Shown here piece after piece: positions 8,281 to 16,594 of a DNA stretch of 64,000 bases. The stretch is from contig NZ_CP126604.1 of the NCBI RefSeq assembly GCF_008364625.2, forward strand, positions 3,100,001 through 3,164,000, read 5' to 3'. The notes below the pieces were generated by a model. The model was not told where the DNA came from. It ran no database searches and saw only the letters and a program-made list of their open reading frames with translations. How positions within the stretch are numbered: position 1 is the first letter of the stretch; every line of letters starts with the position of its first letter. A program made the position numbers and the translations under genes. Origin of the DNA: Enterobacter dykesii (GTDB taxonomy: Bacteria > Pseudomonadota > Gammaproteobacteria > Enterobacterales > Enterobacteriaceae).

Positions 8281-8338
8281 GCAGGCAATCCGGACAATAA
8301 AAATCAGCCAGCAGTGTAAACTGCCCTGCGTGTACATC

Positions 8339-8351
8339 AAGAATAATTCTT
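8339..8351. promoter_or_regulatory. Palindrome upstream of yojI, weak Fur-box candidate
   Basis: AAGAAT-A-ATTCTT is a perfect 6-1-6 palindrome about 60 bp upstream of the yojI start and overlapping the alkB stop. It matches the TGATAAT-N-ATTATCA Fur pattern at 9 of 14 positions, which in AT-rich DNA is weak evidence. Confidence 0.2.
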
Positions 8352-9006
8352 ATTTTAGTTTACTGTGCCCCGCCTGACGGAAGGTCAGGTTGAAACGGTA
8401 CTCGCCCGTGAGCGGGTGAACCCCGGGCTTCAGCGGCTGAATGCCGTGATAGTAAAGCCGCGACTCCCTGCCCCACACCACCACATCGCCATGTTCCAGC
8501 ATGATGCGCTTGAGCGGGTCGTTGCGACGTAATCCCCCAAACTGGAAGACGGCGGGCAGACCTAACGATACCGAGACGATAGGCGCGCGCAGATCGGGTT
8601 CATCCTTGTCCTGATGCAGCGAGAGCTTCGCACCGACGGCGTAGCGGTTGATCAGGCAGGCATCCGGCCGGAAATCAGGATACTTCGCTGCCACGGCGGC
8701 CTCGTGACATAGAGCCTGAAAGACCGCGGGCATCGGTGGCCACGGCTGGCCGGTCGCGGGATCGTTCGGGGCATACAGATAGCCCCGCTCGTTCGTCGCC
8801 CAGCCCAGCTCCCCGCAGTTGGCCATGGCCACCGACATGGTGTAGCCGCCCGGCGTCACCATATGGCGAAACGGCGAAACCGCCGTCACCTCGTCAATAC
8901 CGGCCAGCAGCGCCGCCGCACGGGAGAGCGCAAAGCGGCGCAGGATCACCGCCCCCGGCGCAAGCGGCTCCTGCCAGGGTTCAGCATCCGCAAAAAGATC
9001 GAGCAT
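8350..9006 (-). CDS. alkB: AlkB, oxidative DNA/RNA dealkylase
   Basis: A 218-residue Fe(II)/2-oxoglutarate dioxygenase that oxidises methyl groups off 1-methyladenine and 3-methylcytosine. The iron ligands are H131 and D133 (LHQDKD) and H187 (YYHGIQ). R204 and R210 in EYRFNLTFR bind 2-oxoglutarate. The MSVAMANCGELGW and CLINRYAVGAKLSLHQD blocks are conserved. Its ATG overlaps the ada stop by one base (TAATG), so the two are cotranscribed and translationally coupled, as in E. coli. Expression should therefore follow the Ada-controlled promoter upstream of ada. Confidence 0.96.
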   Translation of the reverse strand: MLDLFADAEPWQEPLAPGAVILRRFALSRAAALLAGIDEVTAVSPFRHMVTPGGYTMSVAMANCGELGWATNERGYLYAPNDPATGQPWPPMPAVFQALCHEAAVAAKYPDFRPDACLINRYAVGAKLSLHQDKDEPDLRAPIVSVSLGLPAVFQFGGLRRNDPLKRIMLEHGDVVVWGRESRLYYHGIQPLKPGVHPLTGEYRFNLTFRQAGHSKLK

Positions 9007-10064
9007 TATCCCTCCTGGCGTTTCGCCTCACGTTTCAGTAATAGCGCTTTTCGCGCCGTCCCCCAACGGTAACCCGACAGCGCGCCGTCGTTACGAACCA
9101 CGCGATGACAGGGGATCACAATCGCCAGCGTGTTTGCCGCACAGGCTCCGGCAACGGCGCGTACCGCACTGGGCTGGCCAATCGCCTGCGCCACCTGCCG
9201 GTAACTTGCCGTTTCGCCGCAGGGAATGTTGCGAAGAGCCTGCCAGACGCGCTGCTGGAACGCGGTTCCGCGAATATCCAGCGGCAGCGCAAGCGGTACG
9301 TCGCGGTTATCAATACTGACAATCACCTGCTGGACCCGACGCGCGAAACCCTCTTCCAGCGGCGCAAGCTCTGCTTTTGGAAATTGCGCGGCAAGCTCTT
9401 CGGCTAATTTTTCATCGCTGTCACCCAACAGGATCGCGCAGATCCCCCGCTCGCTTTCTGCCACCAGACAGCGTCCTAACGAAGAGTCGCTAATGGCATA
9501 TCGCACGGCCACATCCCCTTTGCGGTACTGCTTCGCCGTCATGCCCAACGCGTCGTTGGCTTTACGATAATAGCTGCTGCTGTCGGGAAACCCCGCCGCC
9601 AACACGGCGTCGGTAATTTTGTCTCCCTGCGCAAGCGCGTTGCGCAGGCGCTGGCCTCGCGCCGCCTGCTGCCAGGCTTTTGGCGTCATGCCGGTCACGG
9701 ACTTAAACAGACGGTGAAAATGGAAAGGACTCATGGCGACCTGCTGCGCCAGCCTCTCCAGGGTTAACGCAGGATCCTGCTCCAGAAGCCGGCAGGCGTG
9801 TTCCACTTTTGCCAGCTTCTGCGCCTGCGGATCGCGTTTGTCCGGCATGCAGCGCTTGCACGGGCGAAATCCTGCCTGAACGGCGTGGTGGGCATCGGGA
9901 TAAAAGCGGACGTTTTTACGCAGCGCGTGGCGGGCGCGGCATGACGGGCGGCAGAAAATCCCCGTGGTCTGCACGGCGAAGACAAACCGCTCGTCAGCGC
10001 GCGGATCGCGGGCCAGCACGGCCTGCCAGCGATCCTCATCGGTAGTAAAGGTCGGGTTTCTCAT
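9006..10064 (-). CDS. ada: Ada, methyltransferase and adaptive-response activator
   Basis: A 352-residue bifunctional protein. The N-terminal domain has the zinc cysteines C38, C42, C69 and C72 (FCRPSC and PCKRC), with C38 accepting methyl groups from phosphotriesters. An AraC-type helix-turn-helix follows (about 95-180, LERLAQQVAMSPFHFHRLFK), then the O6-methylguanine methyltransferase domain with active site PCHR (C319). Methylated C38 turns Ada into an activator of its own operon. ATG 10064 (MRNPTFTTDEDRW) is the family start, with a GAGG ribosome site; the upstream codons in frame are not Ada-like. First gene of ada-alkB. Confidence 0.96.
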   Translation of the reverse strand: MRNPTFTTDEDRWQAVLARDPRADERFVFAVQTTGIFCRPSCRARHALRKNVRFYPDAHHAVQAGFRPCKRCMPDKRDPQAQKLAKVEHACRLLEQDPALTLERLAQQVAMSPFHFHRLFKSVTGMTPKAWQQAARGQRLRNALAQGDKITDAVLAAGFPDSSSYYRKANDALGMTAKQYRKGDVAVRYAISDSSLGRCLVAESERGICAILLGDSDEKLAEELAAQFPKAELAPLEEGFARRVQQVIVSIDNRDVPLALPLDIRGTAFQQRVWQALRNIPCGETASYRQVAQAIGQPSAVRAVAGACAANTLAIVIPCHRVVRNDGALSGYRWGTARKALLLKREAKRQEG

Positions 10065-10129
10065 TATCGGCTCCTCATGTAAGCATACATAGAGCGTGCC
10101 TGAGCGCCAGTGATAAAAAACCCGCAACC

Positions 10130-10142
10130 TTGCTTTTTAATT
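10130..10142 (-). promoter_or_regulatory. Ada box of the ada promoter
   Basis: On the minus strand AAT-TAAAAA-GCAA has the A-box (AAT) and B-box (GCAA) at the 6-bp spacing I recall for E. coli ada (AAT-TAAAGC-GCAA). It is about 70 bp upstream of the ada start and overlaps the apbE stop codon. Confidence 0.6.
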
Positions 10143-11192
10143 TTTGTCGCTGACCAGGAAACTGTTGAACTGCGGCGAGCTCCAGGTTTTAAACCCGTCG
10201 CCCTCTTTAACGATCATATAAACCGCCAGCCCTTCCTGACGGACCACCTCTTTGGCTTTTTCCGGGCCAAGAACCATTAATCCGGTATCCCAGGCATCCG
10301 CTTCCAGCGCGGTGGGGGCGATGACCGTCACCGAGACCAGGTTATGCGTGATAGGACGCCCGGTCTGCGGATCAATCACGTGCGAAATACGCTTCCCGTC
10401 AAGCTCGTAATAGTTACGGTAGCTTCCGGAAGTACTGATGCCATGTCCGTTGATATCCACTATCGCCTGCACGGCATTTTGCCGATCGGTCGGCTTTTGA
10501 ATCGCTACGCGCCACGGCTTATCGCTGGCGTTCATGCCCCGGCTGACCAACGCGCCGCCCACCGAGACCAGATAACGTGAAATGCCTTCCTGCGCCATCA
10601 GTGCAGCAAGATGATCCGCCGCATAGCCTTCCCCTACCGTCGACAGATCGACAAACAGATCGGGGATATCTTTTTGCAGGTACTGTTGCCCGTACTGATT
10701 GATCACCGTCAGATGCTGCAGCCCCGTCCGGGCGCGGGCGTCATCAATGGCAGCCTGTTCGGGCGTCTTCACCGGCTGTTTATTCGGGCCAAATCCCCAG
10801 AGGTTCACCAGAGGGCCGACGGTCACATCCATCGCCCCGTTGGTTTTGTAACCCACGCGTATGGATTCGGTCACGATATCGGCCATCGCCTCGCTCACCG
10901 GCCACAGGGAGGTGCTGGTGGAGAGGTTAAAGCGCATCAGCGCCGAGTCATTTTTATAGGTTGAGAGCAGCTGATCGTCGGCGTCCAGCTGTGCCTGGAT
11001 TTTGCCGCGAAGCTCATCTGTACGTGTTTTATCGAGGTTCATCACGCTGACGCGCCAGAAGGTGCCCATCGTTTTGCCTTCGAGCACCGTCGCGGCGGGT
11101 GCGTCGGTTTTCGCCACGGGTGTGAGATCGTTACACGCGGTCAGGAAAAAAAGCATAGCCAGAAAGCTGGCGCGTAAAAAAGTCATGTCCAT
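10137..11192 (-). CDS. apbE: ApbE, FAD:protein FMN transferase lipoprotein
   Basis: A 351-residue periplasmic enzyme that attaches FMN covalently to threonines of flavoproteins such as Rnf and Nqr subunits. It has a lipoprotein signal with lipobox LTAC (Cys20), the family start VLEGKTMGTFWRV, the metal/FAD region DLSTVGEGYAADHL and the C-terminal motif ALEADAWDTGLMVLG. ATG 11192 lies about 10 nt after GAGG. It is separated from ompC by a terminator, so it is probably expressed alone. Its stop codon overlaps the Ada box of the next gene. Confidence 0.94.
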   Translation of the reverse strand: MDMTFLRASFLAMLFFLTACNDLTPVAKTDAPAATVLEGKTMGTFWRVSVMNLDKTRTDELRGKIQAQLDADDQLLSTYKNDSALMRFNLSTSTSLWPVSEAMADIVTESIRVGYKTNGAMDVTVGPLVNLWGFGPNKQPVKTPEQAAIDDARARTGLQHLTVINQYGQQYLQKDIPDLFVDLSTVGEGYAADHLAALMAQEGISRYLVSVGGALVSRGMNASDKPWRVAIQKPTDRQNAVQAIVDINGHGISTSGSYRNYYELDGKRISHVIDPQTGRPITHNLVSVTVIAPTALEADAWDTGLMVLGPEKAKEVVRQEGLAVYMIVKEGDGFKTWSSPQFNSFLVSDKN

Positions 11193-11263
11193 TCATTATT
11201 ATCCTCATGCCAGGGCGGCAAGAGTACACCAAAACGGGTGAGTTGTGAGAATCCGGGAGGCAC

Positions 11264-11288
11264 AAAAAAGGGGCCATCAGGCCCCTTA
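11264..11288 (-). terminator. ompC terminator
   Basis: On the minus strand AAGGGGCC-TGAT-GGCCCCTT is followed by a T-run, 19 nt after the ompC stop. Confidence 0.9.
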
Positions 11289-11306
11289 CGTCACACGGTG
11301 AAGCGA

Positions 11307-12419
11307 TTAGAACTGGTAAACCAGGCCCAGCGCGACGATATCGTCAGTACCGATACCCGCCTGACGGGTGAATTCATTTTCATCAACCAGGTTGATTTTG
11401 TAATCCACGTAGGTGGACATGTTTTTGTTGAAGTAGTAAGTCGCACCCACATCAACATATTTCAGCAGATCCTGATCGCCGTAACCTTCGATGTCTTTCC
11501 CTTTAGACTGCAGGTAAGCCACGGATGGACGCAGGCCGAAGTCGAACTGGTACTGAGCAACCACTTCGAAGTTCTGCGCTTTGTTAGCGAAGCCGTAAGC
11601 GGTAGTCGGGCTGCTGCCGTTAGAGGTACCGAAACGGGTTGCGTTGTAGGTCTGAGAGTACTGCGCTGCCAGATAGATGTTGTTGGCATCGTATTTCAGG
11701 CCACCAGAGTAGACTTCTGCGTTGTCGCCATGACCGTAAACGCTTGCGCCGTTCTGATCGGCGGTACGTTTGGAGGAGGACATCGCACCACCTACGCTGA
11801 AACCTTCACCCAGGTTATAGGTCACGGATGCACCGTAGCCGTCGCCGTTCTGTTTCAGCAGGCTACGGCCACCGACGTTTTCACCGCTTACGCTGCCGTT
11901 TTTACCCTGATACTGCAGGGCAAAGTTCAGACCATCCACCAGACCGAAGAAGTCCTGGTTACGGTAGGTCGCCACGCCGTTAGCACGGGACTGCAGGAAG
12001 TTGTCTGCGCCGTAGGTATCGCCGCCAAATTCTGGCAGAACGTCGGTCCAGGAGGTTACGTCGTAGATTACGCCGTAGTTACGACCGTAATCGAAAGAAC
12101 CCGCGTCAGCGAATTTCAGACCCGCGAACGCCACACGCGTCCAGGCATCGTTTTCGCTTTCTGAGGTGTTGCCCTGGATCTGGTATTCCCACTGGCCGTA
12201 ACCGGTCAGCTGATCGTTAACCTGAGTTTCGCCTTTGAAGCCAAGACGCATGTAGGTCTGGTCGCCGTCGGCACCCTTGTCGTCAGAGAAATAGTGCAGA
12301 CCATCGACTTTGCCGTACAGATCTAATTTGTTGCCATCTTTGTTATAAATTTCGGCCGCATTTGCTGCGCCTGCCACCAGGAGTGCTGGTACCAGGAGGG
12401 ACAGTACTTTAACTTTCAT
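11307..12419 (-). CDS. ompC: OmpC outer-membrane porin
   Basis: A 370-residue precursor of the trimeric general porin. It has a 21-residue signal peptide ending ANA before [16 protein letters not shown], a 16-strand barrel ending in the terminal Phe (LGLVYQF) needed for Bam assembly, and an intact loop-3 constriction motif PEFGGD. I assign OmpC rather than OmpF from the divergent micF RNA, the adjacent rcsD and apbE, and the OmpR-box layout upstream. The surface loops differ from E. coli, as is usual. No truncation or loop-3 change of the kind linked to reduced permeability is seen. Confidence 0.96.
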   Translation of the reverse strand: MKVKVLSLLVPALLVAGAANAAEIYNKDGNKLDLYGKVDGLHYFSDDKGADGDQTYMRLGFKGETQVNDQLTGYGQWEYQIQGNTSESENDAWTRVAFAGLKFADAGSFDYGRNYGVIYDVTSWTDVLPEFGGDTYGADNFLQSRANGVATYRNQDFFGLVDGLNFALQYQGKNGSVSGENVGGRSLLKQNGDGYGASVTYNLGEGFSVGGAMSSSKRTADQNGASVYGHGDNAEVYSGGLKYDANNIYLAAQYSQTYNATRFGTSNGSSPTTAYGFANKAQNFEVVAQYQFDFGLRPSVAYLQSKGKDIEGYGDQDLLKYVDVGATYYFNKNMSTYVDYKINLVDENEFTRQAGIGTDDIVALGLVYQF

Positions 12420-12524
12420 TTTATTAACCCTCTGTTATATGCCTTATAATTGCCACTGCTTACTGGTTAACCCTCATTAACCAGTCGGCAATTTCATTCT
12501 CCTCAAAATTACAGAATAATCCAA

Positions 12525-12589
12525 TGCGAATATGATACGAAAACTTTGAAGATGTTTCATTTATCTATCAACATGTTTCAAAATGTAAA
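12525..12589 (-). promoter_or_regulatory. ompC promoter with OmpR boxes
   Basis: On the minus strand the C1 box TTTACATTTTGAAACATGTT (12589-12570), a C2-like GATAAATGAAACATCTTC (about 12565-12548) and a C3-like element running into TATCAT (-10) follow one another. They match my memory of the E. coli ompC promoter closely. Phosphorylated OmpR should bind here under high osmolarity. Confidence 0.8.
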
Positions 12590-12731
12590 TATCAAGGAAC
12601 TTTTACAAAGCACAAATAGCTTAGAAAATTAGCACTTATAATCAAACAGAAAAATCACCCTATAAATATCAGAAAGTTACAATAAAATTCGTTACAGCAC
12701 TGAATGACAAAACAAGATCGCAGCTAATCTC

Positions 12732-12737
12732 TAAAAT
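12732..12737 (+). promoter_or_regulatory. -10 element of micF
   Basis: TAAAAT lies 7 nt before the expected micF start at 12745. Confidence 0.5.
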
Positions 12738-12744
12738 AATACTC

Positions 12745-12838
12745 GCTATCATCATTAACTTTATTTATTACCGTCATTCAGTTTTGAATGTCTGTTTATC
12801 CCTAATTGAACCGGATGCTCCGCATTCGGTTTTTTTTT
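12745..12838 (+). ncRNA. micF: MicF antisense RNA
   Basis: A roughly 94-nt Hfq-binding RNA that base-pairs with ompF mRNA and blocks its translation. The 5' end GCTATCATCATTAACTTTAT is the seed region and matches E. coli MicF. The RNA ends in hairpin ACCGGATGCTCCGCATTCGGT followed by eight T residues. It is transcribed away from ompC, as in E. coli. A few changes in the middle (CAGTTTTGAATG) keep the internal stem. Confidence 0.93.
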
Positions 12839-13162
12839 ACCTTTCTTTACGTAACTTCTCTTTTTTTGTGCTACCGCACCGTAATTGTAACGACTATTAA
12901 CTAAATTCTCGTCGGATATCCTTCGAAGTGCATAAATTGGGGCAAAACTTAATTTCTTGTTAATTCGTGCTATTTATTGACGGCGTGGGTTGATTATTTG
13001 TACGCGCATGGCGAGTTTGTACATGTTTTCTGCACTCCCCGCCGCCGATATTGTCCGGAGAAAAAGTCGCCTCTTCCCGGACAGTCGCGCTGGAAATTCA
13101 ATTATTACCCTTTATACTGCCCTATCGCCACAGAGCACGACCATAACGGGTTAAAGATATCA
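12839..13162 (+). other. rcsD leader region
   Basis: About 320 bp between the micF terminator and rcsD. An open frame extends upstream of the RcsD start (from 12977), but its translation has no resemblance to RcsD. I see no clear promoter hexamers, hairpins or repeats. Confidence 0.3.
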
Positions 13163-15835
13163 ATGAGTCAGACTGAAACTACCGCCCCGAGCAAATTCTC
13201 CCTTCTCCCCGGGAGCATCACTCGTTTCTTTCTTCTTTTGATCGTTGTGCTGTTAGTCACCATGGGGGTGATGGTACAAAGCGCGGTTAACGCCTGGCTG
13301 AAGGATAAGAGCTATCAGGTCGTTGATATCACCCATGCCGTGCACAAGCGCATAGACACCTGGCGCTACGCCACCTGGCAGATTTACGACAATATCGCGG
13401 CTGCCCCGACCTCATCGTCCGGAGATGGACTTCAGGAGACGCGGCTGAAGCAGGACGTCTACTACCTCGAAAAACCGCAGCGTAAGACCGAAGCTCTTAT
13501 CTTTGGCTCTCACGACAGCGCGACGCTTGAGATGACGCAGCGTATTTCTACCTATCTGGATACCCTCTGGGGTGCCGAAACGGTACCGTGGTCGATGTAT
13601 TATCTGAACGGTCAGGATAACAGCATGATCCTGATCTCAACGCTGCCGTTAAAAGATCTCTCGTCCGGCTTTAAAGAGACAACCGTGGGCAGCATCGTCG
13701 ATTCCCGCCGGGCAGAGATGCTGCAGCAGGCGAACGCCCTTGATGAACGTGAGAGTTTCTCTTCCCTGCGTCGTCTGGCCTGGCAAAACGGCCATTATTT
13801 TACCCTGCGTACCACGTTCAACCAGCCAGGACATCTGGCGACGGTAGTGGCCTTCGATTTACCGATTAATGATTTAATCCCGCCGGATATGCCGCTCGAC
13901 AGCTTCCGCCTGGAGCCAGACAGCAGCACCCAGAACATGCGTGCGGCGTCTGACAAAGAGGCCGCAGAGAGCGTATCGATCTCCTTTAACGGCTCGAAAA
14001 TCGAAATTGCCTCATCGCTGAATTCGACCGGTATGCGCCTGGTGTGGCAGGTGCCCTTTGGCACGCTGTTGCTCGACACCCTGCAAAATATCCTGCTGCC
14101 TCTGCTGCTGAATATCGGTCTGCTGGCGCTGGCGCTGTTTGGCTATAGCACCTTCCGTTTCCAGACGGGGCGTCAGAGCGACGCCTCTGCGGTTCCGGCC
14201 GGCACCAGCAATGAGCTGCGCGTATTACGCGCGCTGAATGAAGAGATTGTTTCCGTGCTACCGCTTGGGGTCTTGGTTCACGACCAGGAGGCGAATCGTA
14301 CGGTAATGAGCAACAAAATTGCCGACCATCTGCTGCCGCATCTTAACCTGCAGAACATCACCACCATGGCGGATCAGCACCAGGGGGTGATTCAGGCCAC
14401 CATCAACAATGAACTGTACGAGATCCGTCAGTTCCGCAGCCAGGTGGCTCCCCGCACGCAAATCTTCATTATTCGCGATCAGGATCGCGAAGTGCTGGTC
14501 AATAAGAAGCTCAAGCAGGCGCAAAGGCTGTACGAGAAAAACCAGCAGGGGCGCGCCGCATTTATGCAGAACATTGGCGATGCCTTCAAGCAGCCGTTAA
14601 AAACGCTGGCGACCCAGGCGGCCGCGCTAAACACCTCTGAAAGCCACCAGCTTGCCTGCCAGGCCGATTCGCTGGTCAGAATGGTTGATGAGATCCAGCT
14701 GGCGAACATGCTGGAGAATGATTTCTGGAAGGGAACGCCTGCCCTCTTCTCCATTCAGGATCTGATCGATGAAGTGGTGCCGGAAGTGCTGCCCGTCATC
14801 AAACGCAAAGGGCTGCAGCTGCTGATCAATAACAATCTCCCTGCGAATGACGAACGCCACGGCGATCGCGAAGCGCTGCGCCGCATTCTGCTGATGATTA
14901 TTCAGTACGCCGTAACCACCACGCAGATCGGCAAGATCACCCTTGAAGTCAGCACCGAGGAGTCGGCAGAAGACCGTCTGACGTTCCGCATTCTGGACAC
15001 CGGGGAAGGCGTCACAACGAGCGAAATTGATAATCTGCACTTCCCGTTCCTGAATGACACGCAGAGCGATCGCTACGGCAAGGCCAATGCTCTGACCTTC
15101 TGGCTGTGCGATCAGCTGGCGCGTAAGCTCGGCGGCCACCTGAATATCAAAGCCCGTGAATCACTCGGCACCCGCTATTCTCTGCACGTGAAAATGGCGG
15201 CCAATCCGCAGGAAGAAGATGAGGAACGTCTGCTGGATGATGTGGTGGTGATGGTCGATGTGACCTCGAACGAGATCCGCAATATTGTCGTTCGTCAGTT
15301 AGAAAACTGGGGAGCGGCCTGCATCACGCCGGATGAAAGACTTGCAAGTCAAGAATTTGATCTGTTTTTAACTGATAATCCGTCTAATCTTACTGCCTCC
15401 GGCTTGCTTTTAAGCGATGATGAGTCAGGCGTGCGGAAAATCGGCCCTGGCCAGCTGCGCGTCAACTTTAATATAAGCAATGCGATGCAGGAAGCTGTAC
15501 TACAACTAATAGAAGAGCAGCTGGCGCAGGAAGAGATAACGGAGTCACCGTTAGGCGGCAATGAAAATGCCGAGCTTCACGCCAGCGGATACTATTCACT
15601 CTTTGTTGATACAGTACCAGATGATGTTAAGCGGTTGTATACTGAGTCCGCTGCGAACGATTTTGCAGCGCTGGCACAGACAGCACACCGGCTTAAAGGG
15701 GTGTTTGCCATGCTTAATCTGGTTCCCGGCAAGCAGTTATGTGAAACGCTGGAACATCTAATTCGTGAGAAAGATGCCTCTGGCATTGAAAAATACATCA
15801 GCGACATTGACGCCTACGTCAAAAGCTTGCTGTAG
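13163..15835 (+). CDS. rcsD: RcsD, phosphotransfer protein of the Rcs relay
   Basis: An 890-residue inner-membrane protein that relays phosphate from RcsC to RcsB in the envelope-stress pathway. It has a first helix at about 20-42, a periplasmic domain to about 300, a second helix at about 305-327 (QNILLPLLLNIGLLALALFG), a cytoplasmic kinase-like region without a phosphorylatable His, the RcsD-ABL region, and a C-terminal HPt domain with H842 (AQTAHRLKGVFAM). ATG 13163 gives exactly the E. coli length. rcsB starts 16 bp after its stop. In E. coli a second rcsB promoter lies inside rcsD. Confidence 0.96.
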   Translation: MSQTETTAPSKFSLLPGSITRFFLLLIVVLLVTMGVMVQSAVNAWLKDKSYQVVDITHAVHKRIDTWRYATWQIYDNIAAAPTSSSGDGLQETRLKQDVYYLEKPQRKTEALIFGSHDSATLEMTQRISTYLDTLWGAETVPWSMYYLNGQDNSMILISTLPLKDLSSGFKETTVGSIVDSRRAEMLQQANALDERESFSSLRRLAWQNGHYFTLRTTFNQPGHLATVVAFDLPINDLIPPDMPLDSFRLEPDSSTQNMRAASDKEAAESVSISFNGSKIEIASSLNSTGMRLVWQVPFGTLLLDTLQNILLPLLLNIGLLALALFGYSTFRFQTGRQSDASAVPAGTSNELRVLRALNEEIVSVLPLGVLVHDQEANRTVMSNKIADHLLPHLNLQNITTMADQHQGVIQATINNELYEIRQFRSQVAPRTQIFIIRDQDREVLVNKKLKQAQRLYEKNQQGRAAFMQNIGDAFKQPLKTLATQAAALNTSESHQLACQADSLVRMVDEIQLANMLENDFWKGTPALFSIQDLIDEVVPEVLPVIKRKGLQLLINNNLPANDERHGDREALRRILLMIIQYAVTTTQIGKITLEVSTEESAEDRLTFRILDTGEGVTTSEIDNLHFPFLNDTQSDRYGKANALTFWLCDQLARKLGGHLNIKARESLGTRYSLHVKMAANPQEEDEERLLDDVVVMVDVTSNEIRNIVVRQLENWGAACITPDERLASQEFDLFLTDNPSNLTASGLLLSDDESGVRKIGPGQLRVNFNISNAMQEAVLQLIEEQLAQEEITESPLGGNENAELHASGYYSLFVDTVPDDVKRLYTESAANDFAALAQTAHRLKGVFAMLNLVPGKQLCETLEHLIREKDASGIEKYISDIDAYVKSLL

Positions 15836-15851
15836 CAAGGTAGCCTTATAC

Positions 15852-16502
15852 ATGAACAATATGAACGTAATTATTGCCGATGACCATCCGATTGTACTGT
15901 TCGGTATTCGCAAATCACTTGAACAGATCGAGTGGGTGAATGTAGTCGGTGAATTTGAAGACTCTACAGCACTGATCAATAACCTCCCAAAGCTTGATGC
16001 GCACGTGCTCATTACCGATCTCTCTATGCCTGGGGACAAGTACGGTGATGGGATCACGCTCATCAAATACATTAAACGTCACTTCCCGGATATTTCGATC
16101 ATTGTTCTGACCATGAACAACAACCCGGCGATCCTGAGCGCGGTGTTGGATCTGGACATTGAAGGGATTGTGCTGAAACAGGGCGCCCCGACCGATCTGC
16201 CAAAAGCGCTCGCTGCGCTGCAGAAAGGCAAGAAGTTCACGCCTGAGAGCGTCTCTCGTCTGCTGGAAAAAATCAGCGCGGGTGGCTACGGTGACAAACG
16301 CCTGTCCCCGAAAGAGAGTGAAGTTCTGCGCCTGTTTGCAGAAGGTTTCCTGGTAACCGAGATTGCCAAGAAGCTGAACCGCAGCATTAAAACCATCAGC
16401 AGCCAGAAGAAATCAGCGATGATGAAGCTGGGCGTGGACAATGATATTGCCCTGCTGAACTATCTCTCCTCCGTTACGCTGAGCGCATCGGACAAGGATT
16501 GA
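15852..16502 (+). CDS. rcsB: RcsB response regulator
   Basis: A 216-residue regulator that activates capsule and envelope genes and represses flhDC. Receiver domain (1-125): acidic pocket D10-D11, phosphoacceptor D56 (ITDLSMPG). LuxR-type helix-turn-helix (about 148-210): LSPKESEVLRLFAEGFLVTEIAKKLNRSIKT. Nearly identical to the E. coli protein. ATG 15852 (MNNMNVIIADD) is the family start. It works as a homodimer when phosphorylated, or with RcsA, BglJ or GadE as partner. It is cotranscribed with rcsD and converges with rcsC. Confidence 0.97.
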   Translation: MNNMNVIIADDHPIVLFGIRKSLEQIEWVNVVGEFEDSTALINNLPKLDAHVLITDLSMPGDKYGDGITLIKYIKRHFPDISIIVLTMNNNPAILSAVLDLDIEGIVLKQGAPTDLPKALAALQKGKKFTPESVSRLLEKISAGGYGDKRLSPKESEVLRLFAEGFLVTEIAKKLNRSIKTISSQKKSAMMKLGVDNDIALLNYLSSVTLSASDKD

Positions 16503-16526
16503 TCCCGGACGGGTGTGCGGCCTGAG

Positions 16527-16567
16527 GCCCTCACCCCGTCCCTCTCCCACGGTGAGAGGGTTGAAAA
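16527..16567 (+). repeat. Dispersed CCCTCTCCC/GGGAGAGGG repeat, copy 3
   Basis: GCCCTCACCC-CGT-CCCTCTCCCACGGTGAGAGGG-TTGAAAA, 24 nt after the rcsB stop and in the same direction as rcsB. The right arm has one change (GTGAGAGGG). Confidence 0.75.
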
Positions 16568-16570
16568 GCG

Positions 16571-16594
16571 AAAAGGCCCTTGTGGGCCTTTTTT
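16571..16594. terminator. Bidirectional terminator between rcsB and rcsC
   Basis: AAAAGGCCC-TTGT-GGGCCTTTTTT. It serves converging rcsB and rcsC and overlaps the rcsC stop codon. Confidence 0.88.
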
